Shown here piece after piece: positions 8,568 through 17,659 of a stretch of 64,000 bases of DNA (positions are counted from its first letter, which is position 1; every line of letters starts with the position of its first letter). A program made the position numbers and the translations under genes. The stretch is from Pseudorhodobacter turbinis. GTDB lineage: Bacteria; Pseudomonadota; Alphaproteobacteria; Rhodobacterales; Rhodobacteraceae. The DNA lies in NCBI RefSeq assembly GCF_005234135.1, contig NZ_CP039964.1, positions 248,001-312,000 on the forward strand. The letters are read 5' to 3'. The notes beneath the pieces are model-generated. The model was not told the DNA's origin. It worked only from the letters and a program-made list of their open reading frames with translations, and made no database searches.

Positions 8568-10730
8568 CTACGGCTGGGTCTCATTGAGAATAGAGGGATT
8601 ACCGGGGCTCGGAAAAATCGGCTCTGGCCGACCTAAGAAATATCCCTGTAGATAGTCAACACCGATGCTACATAAGATATCAACGTCCTCTTCCGTCTCA
8701 ATTCCCTCAGCAATGATCTCTAGCCCCATCGCGTGGGCGAGCCCGACCATGGATTGAAGCATTCTTGCACCGTGTTTATCTTTATGGGTGGATGGCGAAA
8801 ATGATCGATCGATCTTAAGAACGTCAAACTGCATTCGCGTCAGGTAACCTATTGAGGAATAACCCGTCCCAAAATCGTCTAGCGCGAGACTGAAGCCGTG
8901 GTCACGCAGCATCGAAAGTTCGGTTGCGATGGTGATGTCGTCAAGGATCACAACTTGTTCCGTTACTTCCACCTCAACTTGGGACGGGGAAATGCCGCGC
9001 GCGGCAACACGTTCAGCGAATTCCTTCGCAAAGCCGGGCATCATTAACTGCGCTGGAGAGATATTGATACTAACACGAGCACAGCTGAGCCTCTTCACAT
9101 CTTGGCACACCAGATCAAGTAACATCCAGCCAAGTGGAATGATCAGCCCACTTGTCTCGGCTACGTGGATGAATTTATCCGGGCTAACCCGTCCTAAACT
9201 TGGATTTTTCCATCGAGCGAGCGCTTCAAATTTAACTGTTTTTGATGGTTTTCGAGATGATACGATGGGCTGATAATGCATTTCAAACTCACCGCCTTCG
9301 GCAACGGCTCGCCTTAATTCGCCTTCAATAGCCTTGTAATCATTGTCTTGGAGCCTCATTTCGCTATCATACCAAATGACTTCTTGTGATCTGCGTGCTT
9401 TGGCTGAATACATGGCACGGTCTGCTCGGCGAAGAAGCTCCTCTTGGATCATAAGCCCAGTTCTACCTATAGCCACCCCTTTGGAAGCCAACACATCGAA
9501 CATCATGCCATTGCATCTGATAGACTGTTTAGATAGCTCAGCTATCCGGAGACATTTCTCATCAATTATAGATTCTAAATTGCGAGTGGCGCTTATGGCG
9601 ATAAAGAATTCATCGCCACCATAGCGGGACACAAAGGTCGTGTCGTCCGCTAGGACTTTTAATCGCCTAGAAAATTCAATTAAAAATGCATCTCCACCAG
9701 AGTGCCCAACCGTATCGTTGATTTGCTTAAATCGAACGAGGTCTATAGCCAGAACGGCGCATTCTTTATTGCTGTGCTTGAAGATACAATTGAGATGTTC
9801 GCGCAAAGCAAATAGGTTAGGTAAATTTGTGAGTGCATCAGTGCGGGCGTTTTTGAAAGAGATGGACTCTTGCTCAATGAGAACTTTTGCCTTGGAACGC
9901 AATAACCAAGCTGCGAAATACGAAAGGGAAATGAACGCAATGCTAATCACGCTCATAATGGGAACCATCTTCCAGAACAGGCGTGAACCTGGGGTTGGTG
10001 GTATCCATTGCAGCCAAGCCACAGGTGCTCCTGCAACACCTAATACGGAAATATAGACGGCATCTTTAGACGGAGGGACAAACATAACCTCTAGATCCGA
10101 GATAAAAAACTGACGTTCTATTTCAGAAAGACGACGCTCAGACAGGACTTTGCCGATAACTCCAATTCCGATATCTTTAGAGTTAGGTTCAATTCGTGCA
10201 AGTAAATCGTCATCTTCCGGCAACAAATGGCAAGCGCTGAACATTACTAGCTTTCCGTTCCGCAATCCAAAATAATCAATTGTCTGCCGTTCGGTACTGT
10301 CGATAGTGAGAATTCGGCGGCTTAGCGCATCTTGCGTCGCGGGCGTAAGGAAGCCTTTTTGCGGTTCAAGGCCAAGATTCACGCTCCAGGACAATGCTTC
10401 GATAAAGGGTCCGTCAAACAGCTCAGCATATTGGAATACATCGCCACGCTCCGCCGTGATGCCATAGTTTGACGCTAGCTTGTCAATATCCAATTGCTTG
10501 GCGGCGAGGTAAAGATCAGTCCAGTTATGATAGTCGCTGGCGATCAGGGAAACTTCTTCTTGAAAAGCTTCTATTCTGCCAGCCATGTGCCTTTGAGATT
10601 CCCCGGCGGCCTCAATATCCATTTGCCTTTTCATGGAGACGAGAGAGGCCCAGACAATTAAAAGTACAGCAAGCACGACTACCAAAGCTGCGACAGTGAT
10701 CTGGCTTGGCAGCGAGCTTTTCGTATTCAT
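8568..10730 (-). CDS. CHASE4-like sensor with GGDEF and EAL domains (c-di-GMP turnover)
   Basis: A 720-residue membrane protein. One segment at about residues 10-31, a periplasmic region about 32-250 with the SDYHNWTDLY pattern of CHASE4 domains, a second segment about 252-275, then GGDEF (RYGGDEF near 370) and EAL (KFEALARW near 502, EVTEQ, LDDFGTGYSS, IAEGIET). Both catalytic signatures are preserved, so it could make and/or degrade cyclic di-GMP; direction cannot be told from sequence. The ATG at 10730 overlaps the stop of the upstream SET gene (ATGA), so the two are likely translationally coupled; I therefore reject the longer frame from 10781. It lies between IS debris and appears intact. 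Confidence 0.85.
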   Translation of the reverse strand: MNTKSSLPSQITVAALVVVLAVLLIVWASLVSMKRQMDIEAAGESQRHMAGRIEAFQEEVSLIASDYHNWTDLYLAAKQLDIDKLASNYGITAERGDVFQYAELFDGPFIEALSWSVNLGLEPQKGFLTPATQDALSRRILTIDSTERQTIDYFGLRNGKLVMFSACHLLPEDDDLLARIEPNSKDIGIGVIGKVLSERRLSEIERQFFISDLEVMFVPPSKDAVYISVLGVAGAPVAWLQWIPPTPGSRLFWKMVPIMSVISIAFISLSYFAAWLLRSKAKVLIEQESISFKNARTDALTNLPNLFALREHLNCIFKHSNKECAVLAIDLVRFKQINDTVGHSGGDAFLIEFSRRLKVLADDTTFVSRYGGDEFFIAISATRNLESIIDEKCLRIAELSKQSIRCNGMMFDVLASKGVAIGRTGLMIQEELLRRADRAMYSAKARRSQEVIWYDSEMRLQDNDYKAIEGELRRAVAEGGEFEMHYQPIVSSRKPSKTVKFEALARWKNPSLGRVSPDKFIHVAETSGLIIPLGWMLLDLVCQDVKRLSCARVSINISPAQLMMPGFAKEFAERVAARGISPSQVEVEVTEQVVILDDITIATELSMLRDHGFSLALDDFGTGYSSIGYLTRMQFDVLKIDRSFSPSTHKDKHGARMLQSMVGLAHAMGLEIIAEGIETEEDVDILCSIGVDYLQGYFLGRPEPIFPSPGNPSILNETQP

Positions 10731-11122
10731 GCAGCGAGCTGCGCGAGTTGAGATCGTTCTTTGAGGAAGCCAAGGACGCAAACGTCAGAGTAGTCACATG
10801 TCAGTTCGGAACCGGCGGGCAGGTCGTGTGCCGCTCTCATCTCATCACCGCAGTCTACTAGGCTTGGAGTGTCGCTATGATTCATAAACATGTCGCCGTC
10901 ATTTCCCAGACGGAAGACGCCGAGATGTTCGATATATTCCGCGTGATGCAGAAGGGTCTGCACTTCTTCCTCTGGAAACTGTGCGACCAGTGCCGCGGAG
11001 ATCTCAACATCAAACATAGGATCGAACCTCCAAACTACGCTCTGCGCTTTGATCACTTCGCGCGTGAACACGCCCATGCCGTGAATTGGGCTGCGGCCGA
11101 CATAATGGGTTACAAGAAGCAT
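10727..11122 (-). CDS. SET-domain protein
   Basis: A 131-residue protein made almost entirely of a minimal SET fold: RSPIHGMGVFTREVIKAQSV at the start (the SPIHGxGVF motif), MFMNHSDTPS for the cofactor-binding NHS element, and GSELTCDYSD at the C-terminal GEELxxDY position. SET proteins transfer methyl groups from S-adenosylmethionine to lysine side chains; bacterial targets are mostly unknown. Its stop overlaps the start of the c-di-GMP gene, so the two are one operon, an unusual pairing. Start chosen is the first ATG; upstream there is only an AT-rich 36-base gap. Confidence 0.8.
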   Translation of the reverse strand: MLLVTHYVGRSPIHGMGVFTREVIKAQSVVWRFDPMFDVEISAALVAQFPEEEVQTLLHHAEYIEHLGVFRLGNDGDMFMNHSDTPSLVDCGDEMRAAHDLPAGSELTCDYSDVCVLGFLKERSQLAQLAA

Positions 11123-11158
11123 ATTTGCACCTTAATGGTTAATATTTGGTTGACGTCT

Positions 11159-11485
11159 TCAAGCTTCTGATTTCATCAGAAAGACGGATAACATCGCAGC
11201 ACTGAGACCGATGACCTGGCGGGACGAAAGGCTTTCGTCAAAAAAAAGATAGCCGACTAGGGTGAGTGTAAGAATCGTGGCCGCACTATAGAGAACACCT
11301 ATTTGGGCAAGGTTATGGCTCTGCATTAGAAAGAGCCAACCAGCGGCTGTGATCGCATATAGCCCGGCCCCTCCAGCAAACCAAGAAGACGACAAGGGTG
11401 AGGGCTTCAGGGAGGCATACTTTAAGGCGTAATCGCCATAGGCGGTACACAGAACAATTCCGGCGAGAATCAGGTAAGGCGGCAT
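11159..11485 (-). CDS. Small multidrug-resistance/EamA-type four-helix membrane protein
   Basis: A 108-residue protein with four hydrophobic segments (about 4-22, 33-53, 60-80, 85-104), including ITAAGWLFLMQ and LAQIGVLYSAATILTLTLVG in the style of SMR/half-size DMT transporters. Such proteins dimerise in the inner membrane to export cations or lipids; substrate unknown here. The ATG at 11485 is preceded by GGAG at a good distance; a GTG three codons earlier is less likely. It may be cotranscribed with the SET and c-di-GMP genes downstream. Confidence 0.65.
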   Translation of the reverse strand: MPPYLILAGIVLCTAYGDYALKYASLKPSPLSSSWFAGGAGLYAITAAGWLFLMQSHNLAQIGVLYSAATILTLTLVGYLFFDESLSSRQVIGLSAAMLSVFLMKSEA

Positions 11486-11560
11486 TCGAAACACTCCAAC
11501 TATTATTCATGTGTCATAGTAAACTTTGAAGGTATCCAGATAGTTAAGAAGCATTTATGA

Positions 11561-12225
11561 GGCTCCAGACCCATTGATTTCAGTCCATTGTCGTGATTTA
11601 GGCTCCACAAGGAGACCTGATCTATGAGCAATATTTTCTGGCTGACCGAAGCGCAAATTGAGCGCCTGAAACCGTTTTTTCCCAAAAGCCATGGCAAGCC
11701 CCGGGTTGATGATCGAAGGGTTTGTGTGGCATAATCTTTATCAATCGCAATGGGTTGCGGTGGTGCGATGCGCCTGAGGAGTATACTCTGGCCAAAACAC
11801 TCTACAACCGCTGGAAACGCTGCAGTGAAAAGGGCGTCTTCGCCCGGATTATGGCGGGCCTGGCCGCTGAAGGTACCGAACACAAGACCATCATGATCGA
11901 CGCGACTTATTGGAAAGCGCACCGCACGGCCTCGAGCCTGAGGGCAAAAAAGGGGGGCGTGCTCGCCAAATCGGGCGCACGAAGGGCGGCATGAATGCGA
12001 AGTTACATGCCGTCACTGATGCGAAGAGCGCCCGATCCGGTTCTTCATGTCGGCTGGACAGGTGAGCGATTACTCCGGTGCAGCGGCGCTGCTGAGTGGC
12101 CTGCCGAAGGCGGATTGGCTCTTGGGGGATCGTGGATACGATGCCAGCTGGCTGCGATAAGCTTTGAAAGACAAAGAGATAAAACCTATGACAGAAAAAC
12201 GGAACCAATGAGATCAGCAGCCTAA
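11561..12225 (+). pseudogene. IS5-family (IS427-like) element copy 1, degenerate
   Basis: The left end GGCTCCAGACCCATTGATTT matches the ends of the two other IS5 copies in this window. The transposase starts at 11624 (MSNIFWLTEAQIERLKPFF), loses its frame after RVDDRRV because of a two-base deletion, resumes with NRNGLRWCDAPEEY, reaches the poly-A/poly-G frameshift site, and then breaks down in the C-terminal half near 12190. No right end found. Confidence 0.75.
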
Positions 12226-12466
12226 ATGAAACCTTGGTCCACCTTAAGTTGGCTGCAAACTGGTCGAATTACTGGGACCAACTTTAACAAAGCCTCGTCA
12301 GGCTCCAGAGATCCAAATCAGCGCCGCACTCTTAAACGGCCTCACAGCCCTTGGCATTCTGCGTACCGTGACCGTATGCTGAACCCGTCTGACATAAGGT
12401 GTAGTCCGCCCTCAAACCGGCTTGTACAGAAAAGCCGTACCACGGATAATCGTACCATATAAACTT

Positions 12467-13354
12467 ATGAAGGTTTTGGAAGTGCATGAAGAAAAAACAA
12501 TTTTAGTCTGCTTAGGCGCAACAAAATCAGGAACTACATGGCTATACCACCAGCTTAGAAAGCACCCTTCTTGTAAATTACGAGGTATAAAAGAAATACA
12601 CTATTTCGATATTGCTGAAGGGGCAAAAAGCAAGAAATTAATTACAAAAAACATAAACGCACTCAAAACAGTTAAAGCTAAAATTATAAACGGAAACCAA
12701 TCTATTCATCTGATAGAACGTCAGAAAGAACTGCGTGGCTGGCTTAACCTTGTTATTAATAAAAAAGACGAAACATGTAGTTATGTGGACTATTTACTTG
12801 ACGGCATGACGCCTTGCCAAAAATTGGCCGCTGACATCACGCCCTCTTACGCATTGCTGCCGATTGAGCGCCTTCGCGAGATGGTTGAGATGTCGCACGA
12901 TGTTAGGTTTTTGTATTTGATGCGTGATCCAGTATCTCGTTTGTGGAGCAATATTCGAATGGCTGCCCAAAACGGAGCTGATAAAAAAGAAGATCAGGCG
13001 CGACTTGCATCGGTTCTTTTACAAAAAGTTATCTCGGGCGAGGCGACGCCATCGTCAAAGCGAAGTGATTATATCGGGGCCATAAAAAAGTTGCTTGGTG
13101 CTATTCCCCCTGAGAGATTATGCATTATGTTTTACGAAGAATTAATGACACCCGCTGGTTTTAGCTCTCTATGTAATTTTTGTGACATTCCTGTCCTTTT
13201 GCCTGATTTCTCAGAAAGAGTCCACGTTGGCATAGATTTAGAACAAACAAGCGAGCAAAATAATTTAATGAGGATCCATCTGCAAGAACAGTATGAATTT
13301 GTGGAGAATATGTTTGAGAGATTACCAGCGGCGTGGCAAGCTAACGTGATGTAG
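12467..13354 (+). CDS. PAPS-dependent sulfotransferase family protein
   Basis: A 295-residue protein with the two PAPS-binding motifs of the sulfotransferase fold: CLGATKSGTTWLYHQL near residues 15-30 (5'-phosphosulfate loop) and LYLMRDPVSRLWSNIR near 148-163 (3'-phosphate loop). It would move a sulfuryl group from PAPS to an acceptor that cannot be named from sequence; carbohydrate or lipid acceptors are common for such bacterial proteins. It is distinctly AT-rich and stands alone between IS remnants, suggesting acquisition. I prefer the ATG at 12467; the frame is open back to 12422, and a GTG at 12482 is possible. No strong ribosome-binding site decides it. Confidence 0.75.
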   Translation: MKVLEVHEEKTILVCLGATKSGTTWLYHQLRKHPSCKLRGIKEIHYFDIAEGAKSKKLITKNINALKTVKAKIINGNQSIHLIERQKELRGWLNLVINKKDETCSYVDYLLDGMTPCQKLAADITPSYALLPIERLREMVEMSHDVRFLYLMRDPVSRLWSNIRMAAQNGADKKEDQARLASVLLQKVISGEATPSSKRSDYIGAIKKLLGAIPPERLCIMFYEELMTPAGFSSLCNFCDIPVLLPDFSERVHVGIDLEQTSEQNNLMRIHLQEQYEFVENMFERLPAAWQANVM

Positions 13355-13469
13355 CGATGGTGTTGTTTTAGAACTTCAGGGCTTTTTTACACAAATAGGG
13401 TGATGGGATTCACTGTATGAATCCAGCGTGATAGCTGATGGGCCTGTCGCGGTTCCCTTCGGGCTTTTT

Positions 13470-13563
13470 GAGAGCAATATCCGGGACCAGTATCGGTCCA
13501 GTCTGGGCGGTTACGGCAGGCCCCGGATGACCGAGGAAATGAACGAGTTGGGTGCCGCCGGGT
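13470..13563 (+). pseudogene. IS3-family OrfB scrap
   Basis: Plus strand encodes IRDQYRSSLGGYGRPRMTEE followed by MNELG, the conserved YG(R)PRMTEEL segment before the catalytic domain of IS3 OrfB. Nothing else of the element remains. Just before it, 13405-13433, lies aGGATTCACTGTATGAATCC-like inverted repeat also seen near 20909-20925. Confidence 0.55.
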
Positions 13564-13764
13564 AGGCCGTTTTATGCGGCAGAACGCCATTTCGGTGGTC
13601 AGAACCCGTACCGGGCATATTCACCCAACCCTCCTCCTGTGGCGTTTCTGGTTGGTTTCGAGGCCCGATTGGGCCCTTGCCCGGGGCTCTGGGCTGTGCG
13701 TGGCCTTGTGATGATTGGTGTGGTGGTCGCGCCCTTTGGCCTGTTTTTTAGCGATTTTCTGAGG

Positions 13765-14330
13765 CGTACGATTTGCATGATCTCATATGCGAGACAGGCA
13801 ATCAGCAGCCGGACCTCGCTGCAGGCAAAGGCGTCGACAGCGGGTGCCGCCGACTTCGGCTTTCGCCCCCGCCAATGTGACTTCGTCCGGTTGGTCGACG
13901 AGAGCGCCGGGGCCAGCACGTCCTTCAACGCGCCCATGTGGCCTTCGGCCTTGCCGGGTTCGCGGTAGTGCGCTCGTGGCGTGTCTGTTGGGTCCAGTCG
14001 CGCGAGGTGACCAGGAAGAAGCGGTCGAGCATTAGATAGTCCGCGCGCTGCCAGCAACGCCGTGAACCGCGACAGCGTCGGCTGCGACGCCAGCCCGCCG
14101 CGAAACTGGCCGCCAGCCGGAACGCCGGGTCGTGGCGCAAAGTATCCGCGTCATCATGGTCGCGCCATCCTTGCGCGGCAAGCAACATGCAGGTCCGGAT
14201 CAACGATGCCAGGTCATGCGTCACATCCTCCTGGCGGCGGGGGTCTCTCATCCGGGAGGTCATCCAGTCCACGATCCTGCTGCGCTTGAGGATCTCTCGC
14301 AGCACTACCGCACCGGGATCCCCCGTCAGC
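13765..14330 (-). pseudogene. IS1380-family element with internal deletion
   Basis: Minus strand begins with an IS1380 N-terminus (LREILKRSRIVDWMTSRMRD, EDVTHDLASLIRTCMLLAAQ, GWRDHDDADTLRHDPAFRLA), then jumps to late sequence (HYREPGKAEGHMGALKDVLA, PALSSTNRTKSHWRGRK) and ends with DAFACSEVRLLIACLAYEIM. The catalytic middle is missing, so it is non-functional. Confidence 0.7.
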
Positions 14331-15016
14331 CGGTCGGTCCAGTTTGGATGTTAGTGCATCGTCGGCATTTGGTGAAGGTAATCAGCTACCTGACGTCTCT
14401 TTGGGCAATCATTCGCAGCGTTTCAGCCACCAGTATATCATAGCATTCATTCTCAAGGTCACGTTTGGTATCGGAGCGCAACCGGTCGGTTGGTTCCCAC
14501 GGAGCATGATCAGTCGCAACGCTTGAGTGTAAACTATTTGTATTCATATTCTCAGCCAATTTTCTCTGATGGTGCATGTCGTTTTTTGAAACTATGCCTA
14601 GCTGGCTCGCCTTTGGTAAACAAAGGGTTACAATGCCCGTATAATATTTAGGTTGTTGTTTTATTGACTCTTTCTGTGGTTTCGTCAGAGGTCTCATCGG
14701 TGCCGATAGGTGGAAAATGATGTTCAGTGCGCTGCATGTTGTGCCAACACCTTCCATAAAAACTAATCTTGTGGCGCCCCTACAACCCCTGCTTGTGAAA
14801 TTCCTTTACGGGGCAGTGGTTGTTTTGTTTAAACTTTGAAGTGCAGCCCTCGGCTGTAACTCGCTCATAGCGCGCATTTTAGCTGGACGATTTCGCCACG
14901 CCTGACCATATCCAGCAATTAACTAATATTTGTGAGTTCTAAAGTCAGGATGTTCAATGGTGGATGATCTACACAGCGCCCAATCCTTAAACGAATTGGT
15001 GGCGTTCGTTCGGTAA
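14331..15016. other. Region without a supported gene
   Basis: The only notable frame is a minus-strand one of up to 123 codons (14386-14757), whose last 53 codons (from MNTNSLHSSVATDHAPWEPT) could be a small protein; no ribosome-binding site, no homology recognised. The rest is AT-rich sequence with no repeat or RNA gene that I can identify. Confidence 0.4.
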
Positions 15017-15082
15017 TCCCCCCCGAAAGTAAGGGGCTGCGGAAGTAGAATTTTCTCGGCAAGATGAACGAGGAGATTTTGA

Positions 15083-15346
15083 ATGAAAATGACCAGATAT
15101 AGCGAACCCCAGATCCTTGCGATCCTGCGCCAAGCCGAAGGTGGTGTGCCGGTGGCCGAGCTTTGCCGTGAACATGGCATGAGCAATGCGTCGTTTTACA
15201 AATGGCGTGCGAAGTATGGTGGCATGGATGCATCCATGGTCAGCCAGATGAAAGCCATGGAGGAAGAGAACCGCAGGCTGAAGCGGATGTATGCAGATCT
15301 GAGCATGCAGGCGGACTTATTGAAGGAAGCCCTCGGAAAAAAGTAA
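15083..15346 (+). CDS. IS3-family OrfA (HTH protein)
   Basis: An 87-residue protein: RYSEPQILAILRQAEGGVPV, then the HTH AELCREHGMSNASFYKWRAK, then a leucine-zipper coil (EENRRLKRMYADLSMQADLL). Typical OrfA of an IS3 element with normal length. Ends within AAAAAAG at 15337-15343, the usual slippery site for the -1 frameshift that makes the OrfAB transposase, but the downstream OrfB is truncated, so this copy cannot transpose alone. Confidence 0.85.
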   Translation: MKMTRYSEPQILAILRQAEGGVPVAELCREHGMSNASFYKWRAKYGGMDASMVSQMKAMEEENRRLKRMYADLSMQADLLKEALGKK

Positions 15347-15690
15347 CGGGGCCATCTCAGCGCCGCGAGATGGCCGAAACGGCGGTAGAGCGACGGGGCG
15401 TCAGCATCGCGCTGGCGTGCCGGGCCTTCGAGGTCAGCGAGACCTGCTATCGTTACAGCCCGAAGCTGAAAGACGAGAACGAGGTGATCGCCGATCTGCT
15501 GACAGGGCTGACGGATGCGCGCAAGACTTGGGGATTTGGCCTGTGTTTCCTGCATTTGCGCAACGTGAAGGGGCATCCGTGGAACCACAAGCGGGTCTAC
15601 CGGATCTACTGTGAGCTGGAACTGAACCTGCGCATCAAGCCGCGCAAGCGGCTGAAACGGGAGAAGCCTGACGTTCTGGCGGTCCCGAAC
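15344..15690 (+). pseudogene. IS3-family OrfB, truncated by a second IS3
   Basis: The frame downstream of the slippery site reads MAETAVERRGVSIALACRAF, SETCYRYSPKLKDENEVIAD, VYRIYCELELNLRIKPRKRL and ends at [12 protein letters not shown]. The DDE catalytic domain is missing. The continuation ([13 protein letters not shown]...) is present in the copy at 63454-64000. Confidence 0.8.
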
Positions 15691-15753
15691 TGGTCTTGCC
15701 ACGGTTTAGTTCCGGTCTCTTTCGAGCAATGCTTGCTATGAAGGAGATTAAGA

Positions 15754-16029
15754 ATGGCAACGAGATACACAGACGAGTTTCGGCGTGATGCAGTGCGCAT
15801 TGCGGTTACAAGCGGCCTAACACGACCCCAAGTTGCATCAGATTTGGGCGTGGGTCTTTCGACTTTGAACAAGTGGGTTCAGAAGCATCAGCATGACGAT
15901 CTGATGTCGGGTCCTCACGAGGACGTCGAAAAGGAGAATGCACGCCTTCGCAAGGAAGTCCGGCTGCTGCGCGAGGAGAGGGAAGTGTTAAAAAAGGCGG
16001 CAATCTTCTTTGCGGGCCAAAGCCGATGA
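15754..16029 (+). CDS. IS3-family OrfA
   Basis: A 91-residue protein: YTDEFRRDAVRIAVTSGLTR, HTH PQVASDLGVGLSTLNKWVQK, then a coiled coil (EKENARLRKEVRLLREEREV). Near its end is TTAAAAAAGG (around 15987-15996), the standard slippery sequence for -1 frameshifting into OrfB, with which it overlaps by four bases. Intact. Confidence 0.9.
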   Translation: MATRYTDEFRRDAVRIAVTSGLTRPQVASDLGVGLSTLNKWVQKHQHDDLMSGPHEDVEKENARLRKEVRLLREEREVLKKAAIFFAGQSR

Positions 16030-16883
16030 GGTTTGCTTTCGTCGATGCCTGGAAAGAAGTTTGGCCTGTGAAATTTCTCTGCCGTATCATGCAGGTCACA
16101 TCGCGGGGGTTTCGTGCATGGCGAAGCCGCCCAATGAGCCGCAGGCAGCGCGATGATATGGTGATCCTGGCCCATATCCGTGAACAACACCGTCTCAGCC
16201 TGCAAACCTATGGCCGCCCCCGTATGACCGAAGAGCTGCAGGAGTTGGGACTGCAGGTCGGGCACCGACGCGTAGGTCGTTTGATGCGTGAGAACGATAT
16301 CAAGATCATCAGATCCCAGAAATACAAGGCTACGACTGACAGCAACCACACGTTCAACATTGCGCCCAATCTACTGGATCAGAATTTCTCTGCGGATGGT
16401 CCAAACCAAAAATGGGCGGGTGACATATCCTATATTTGGACGAGTGAAGGCTGGCTCTATCTGGCCGTCATCCTTGATCTGTATTCTCGGCGCGTCATTG
16501 GTTGGGCTGTCAGCAACCGGATGAAACGCGACTTGGCGATCCGAGCGCTGGATATGGCAGTGGCCCTACGGCAACCACCGAAGGGCTGTATTCATCATAC
16601 GGATCGCGGATCGCAATACTGTTCACATGACTATCAGAAGCGTCTTTCGGAGCATGGCTTCAAAGTATCGATGAGCGGAAAAGGAAATTGCTACGATAAT
16701 TCCATGGTGGAAACGTTCTTCAAATCCATCAAGGCAGAGCTGATCTGGCGGAACCGCTGGGAAACCAGACGCCAAGCCGAGGGGGCGATATTCCAATATA
16801 TCAATGGGTTCTATAATCCACGGCGGCGGCATTCGTCGTTAGGTGGCAAAAGCCCCTTGGCCTTCGAACGAAAGGCTGCCTAA
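16026..16883 (+). CDS. IS3-family transposase OrfB
   Basis: A 285-residue DDE integrase: the HTH_21 part (LQTYGRPRMTEELQELGLQV), then rve domain with WAGDISYIWT (first Asp), IHHTDRGSQY (second Asp) and NSMVETFFKSIKAEL (Glu), ending YNPRRRHSSLGGKSPLAFE. All catalytic residues are present and the length is normal; with OrfA it should form an active transposase. Confidence 0.93.
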   Translation: MRFAFVDAWKEVWPVKFLCRIMQVTSRGFRAWRSRPMSRRQRDDMVILAHIREQHRLSLQTYGRPRMTEELQELGLQVGHRRVGRLMRENDIKIIRSQKYKATTDSNHTFNIAPNLLDQNFSADGPNQKWAGDISYIWTSEGWLYLAVILDLYSRRVIGWAVSNRMKRDLAIRALDMAVALRQPPKGCIHHTDRGSQYCSHDYQKRLSEHGFKVSMSGKGNCYDNSMVETFFKSIKAELIWRNRWETRRQAEGAIFQYINGFYNPRRRHSSLGGKSPLAFERKAA

Positions 16884-16921
16884 ATGAGTTGAGAGGCCGG
16901 AACGTAAGCGTGACAAGACCA

Positions 16922-17614
16922 GTCGCGGTCTCTGCAGATGCAAACTATGTTTCGGTTGCCGAACACGCCTTTGCATTGATGTTGGCAGGCTGCCGCAATT
17001 TGATTGTCGCTGACCAAGCAGTTCGTGCGGGGAATTGGGCGCTACGCGAAACTCTGGGTGGCCGCGATATTCAGGGCAGCCAAGTTTTGGTGGTTGGTTT
17101 TGGCCGGATCGGGCAGGCGTTTGCCGCCCGAGTGGCCGCTTTTGGTGGCGAAGTTACGGTCTTTGACCCCTATTTGTCGACCACTCTGGCACTTCCGGCC
17201 GGACTGAAATTAGCTAAATGCCTGGAAACGGCGGTTGGTGAAGCTGATATTGTCAGCCTGCATCTGCCACACAGCCCGCAAACCGCGAATATGGTTGATG
17301 CGACTTTGCTGGCACGGTTCCGCACAGGTGCTATTTTGGTCAACACTGGGCGTGGTGGGATTGTTGACGAGCAAGCATTGCCTGCAGCGCTCGATTCTGG
17401 ACGTCTTGCGCTTTATGCAACCGATGTTCTGGCCTCTGAGCCACCCGTTGCGGATGATCTTCTTGTGCAGCGCAGTGATGTTATCATCACGCCGCATTCA
17501 GCTGCGATGACCGAACAAGGAGCGATAAGAATGGCCACAGGATCGGCGCAGAACGCTCTTGATTTTCTCGATGGGACACTCTCCGATCGCATGGTGGCCT
17601 TCGCCCCATCTTGA
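16922..17614 (+). pseudogene. D-2-hydroxyacid dehydrogenase, N-terminus removed by IS3
   Basis: The open frame (which technically begins at 16889 inside the IS end) encodes about 230 residues of an NAD-dependent 2-hydroxyacid dehydrogenase: SVAEHAFALMLAGCRNL, the NAD-binding VLVVGFGRIGQAFAARVAAF, VNTGRGGIVDEQAL with the catalytic Arg region, ATDVLASEPP and the catalytic His in ITPHSAAMTEQGA. About 80 N-terminal residues expected for the family are missing, replaced by 11 residues encoded by the IS3 right end. It precedes the HisD-like gene by 45 bases and was presumably the first enzyme of that operon. Confidence 0.8.
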
Positions 17615-17659
17615 CCTTCATTCACTTAATATAAGCCTCGAAATTCAAAGGAGATCGCA

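Larger units (their letters stand above)
15017..15690 (+). mobile_element. IS3-family element (type 1), left half only
   Basis: Left end CCCCCCGAAAGTAAGGGGCT, complete OrfA and the first third of OrfB. It stops exactly at CCCGAAC where another IS3 begins. The same element, in the other orientation, occupies the right edge of this window, where the missing portion of OrfB can be read. Confidence 0.8.
15691..16921 (+). mobile_element. IS3-family element (type 2), complete
   Basis: Bounded by imperfect inverted repeats: TGGTCTTGCCACGGTTTAGT at the left and the complement of a matching TGGTCTTGTCACGCTTACGT at the right, about 1.23 kb. Contains intact OrfA and OrfB. Its left flank is another IS3 and its right flank the interior of a dehydrogenase gene, and the flanking triplets (aac, gtc) do not match, so a deletion or recombination followed insertion. 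Confidence 0.85.
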
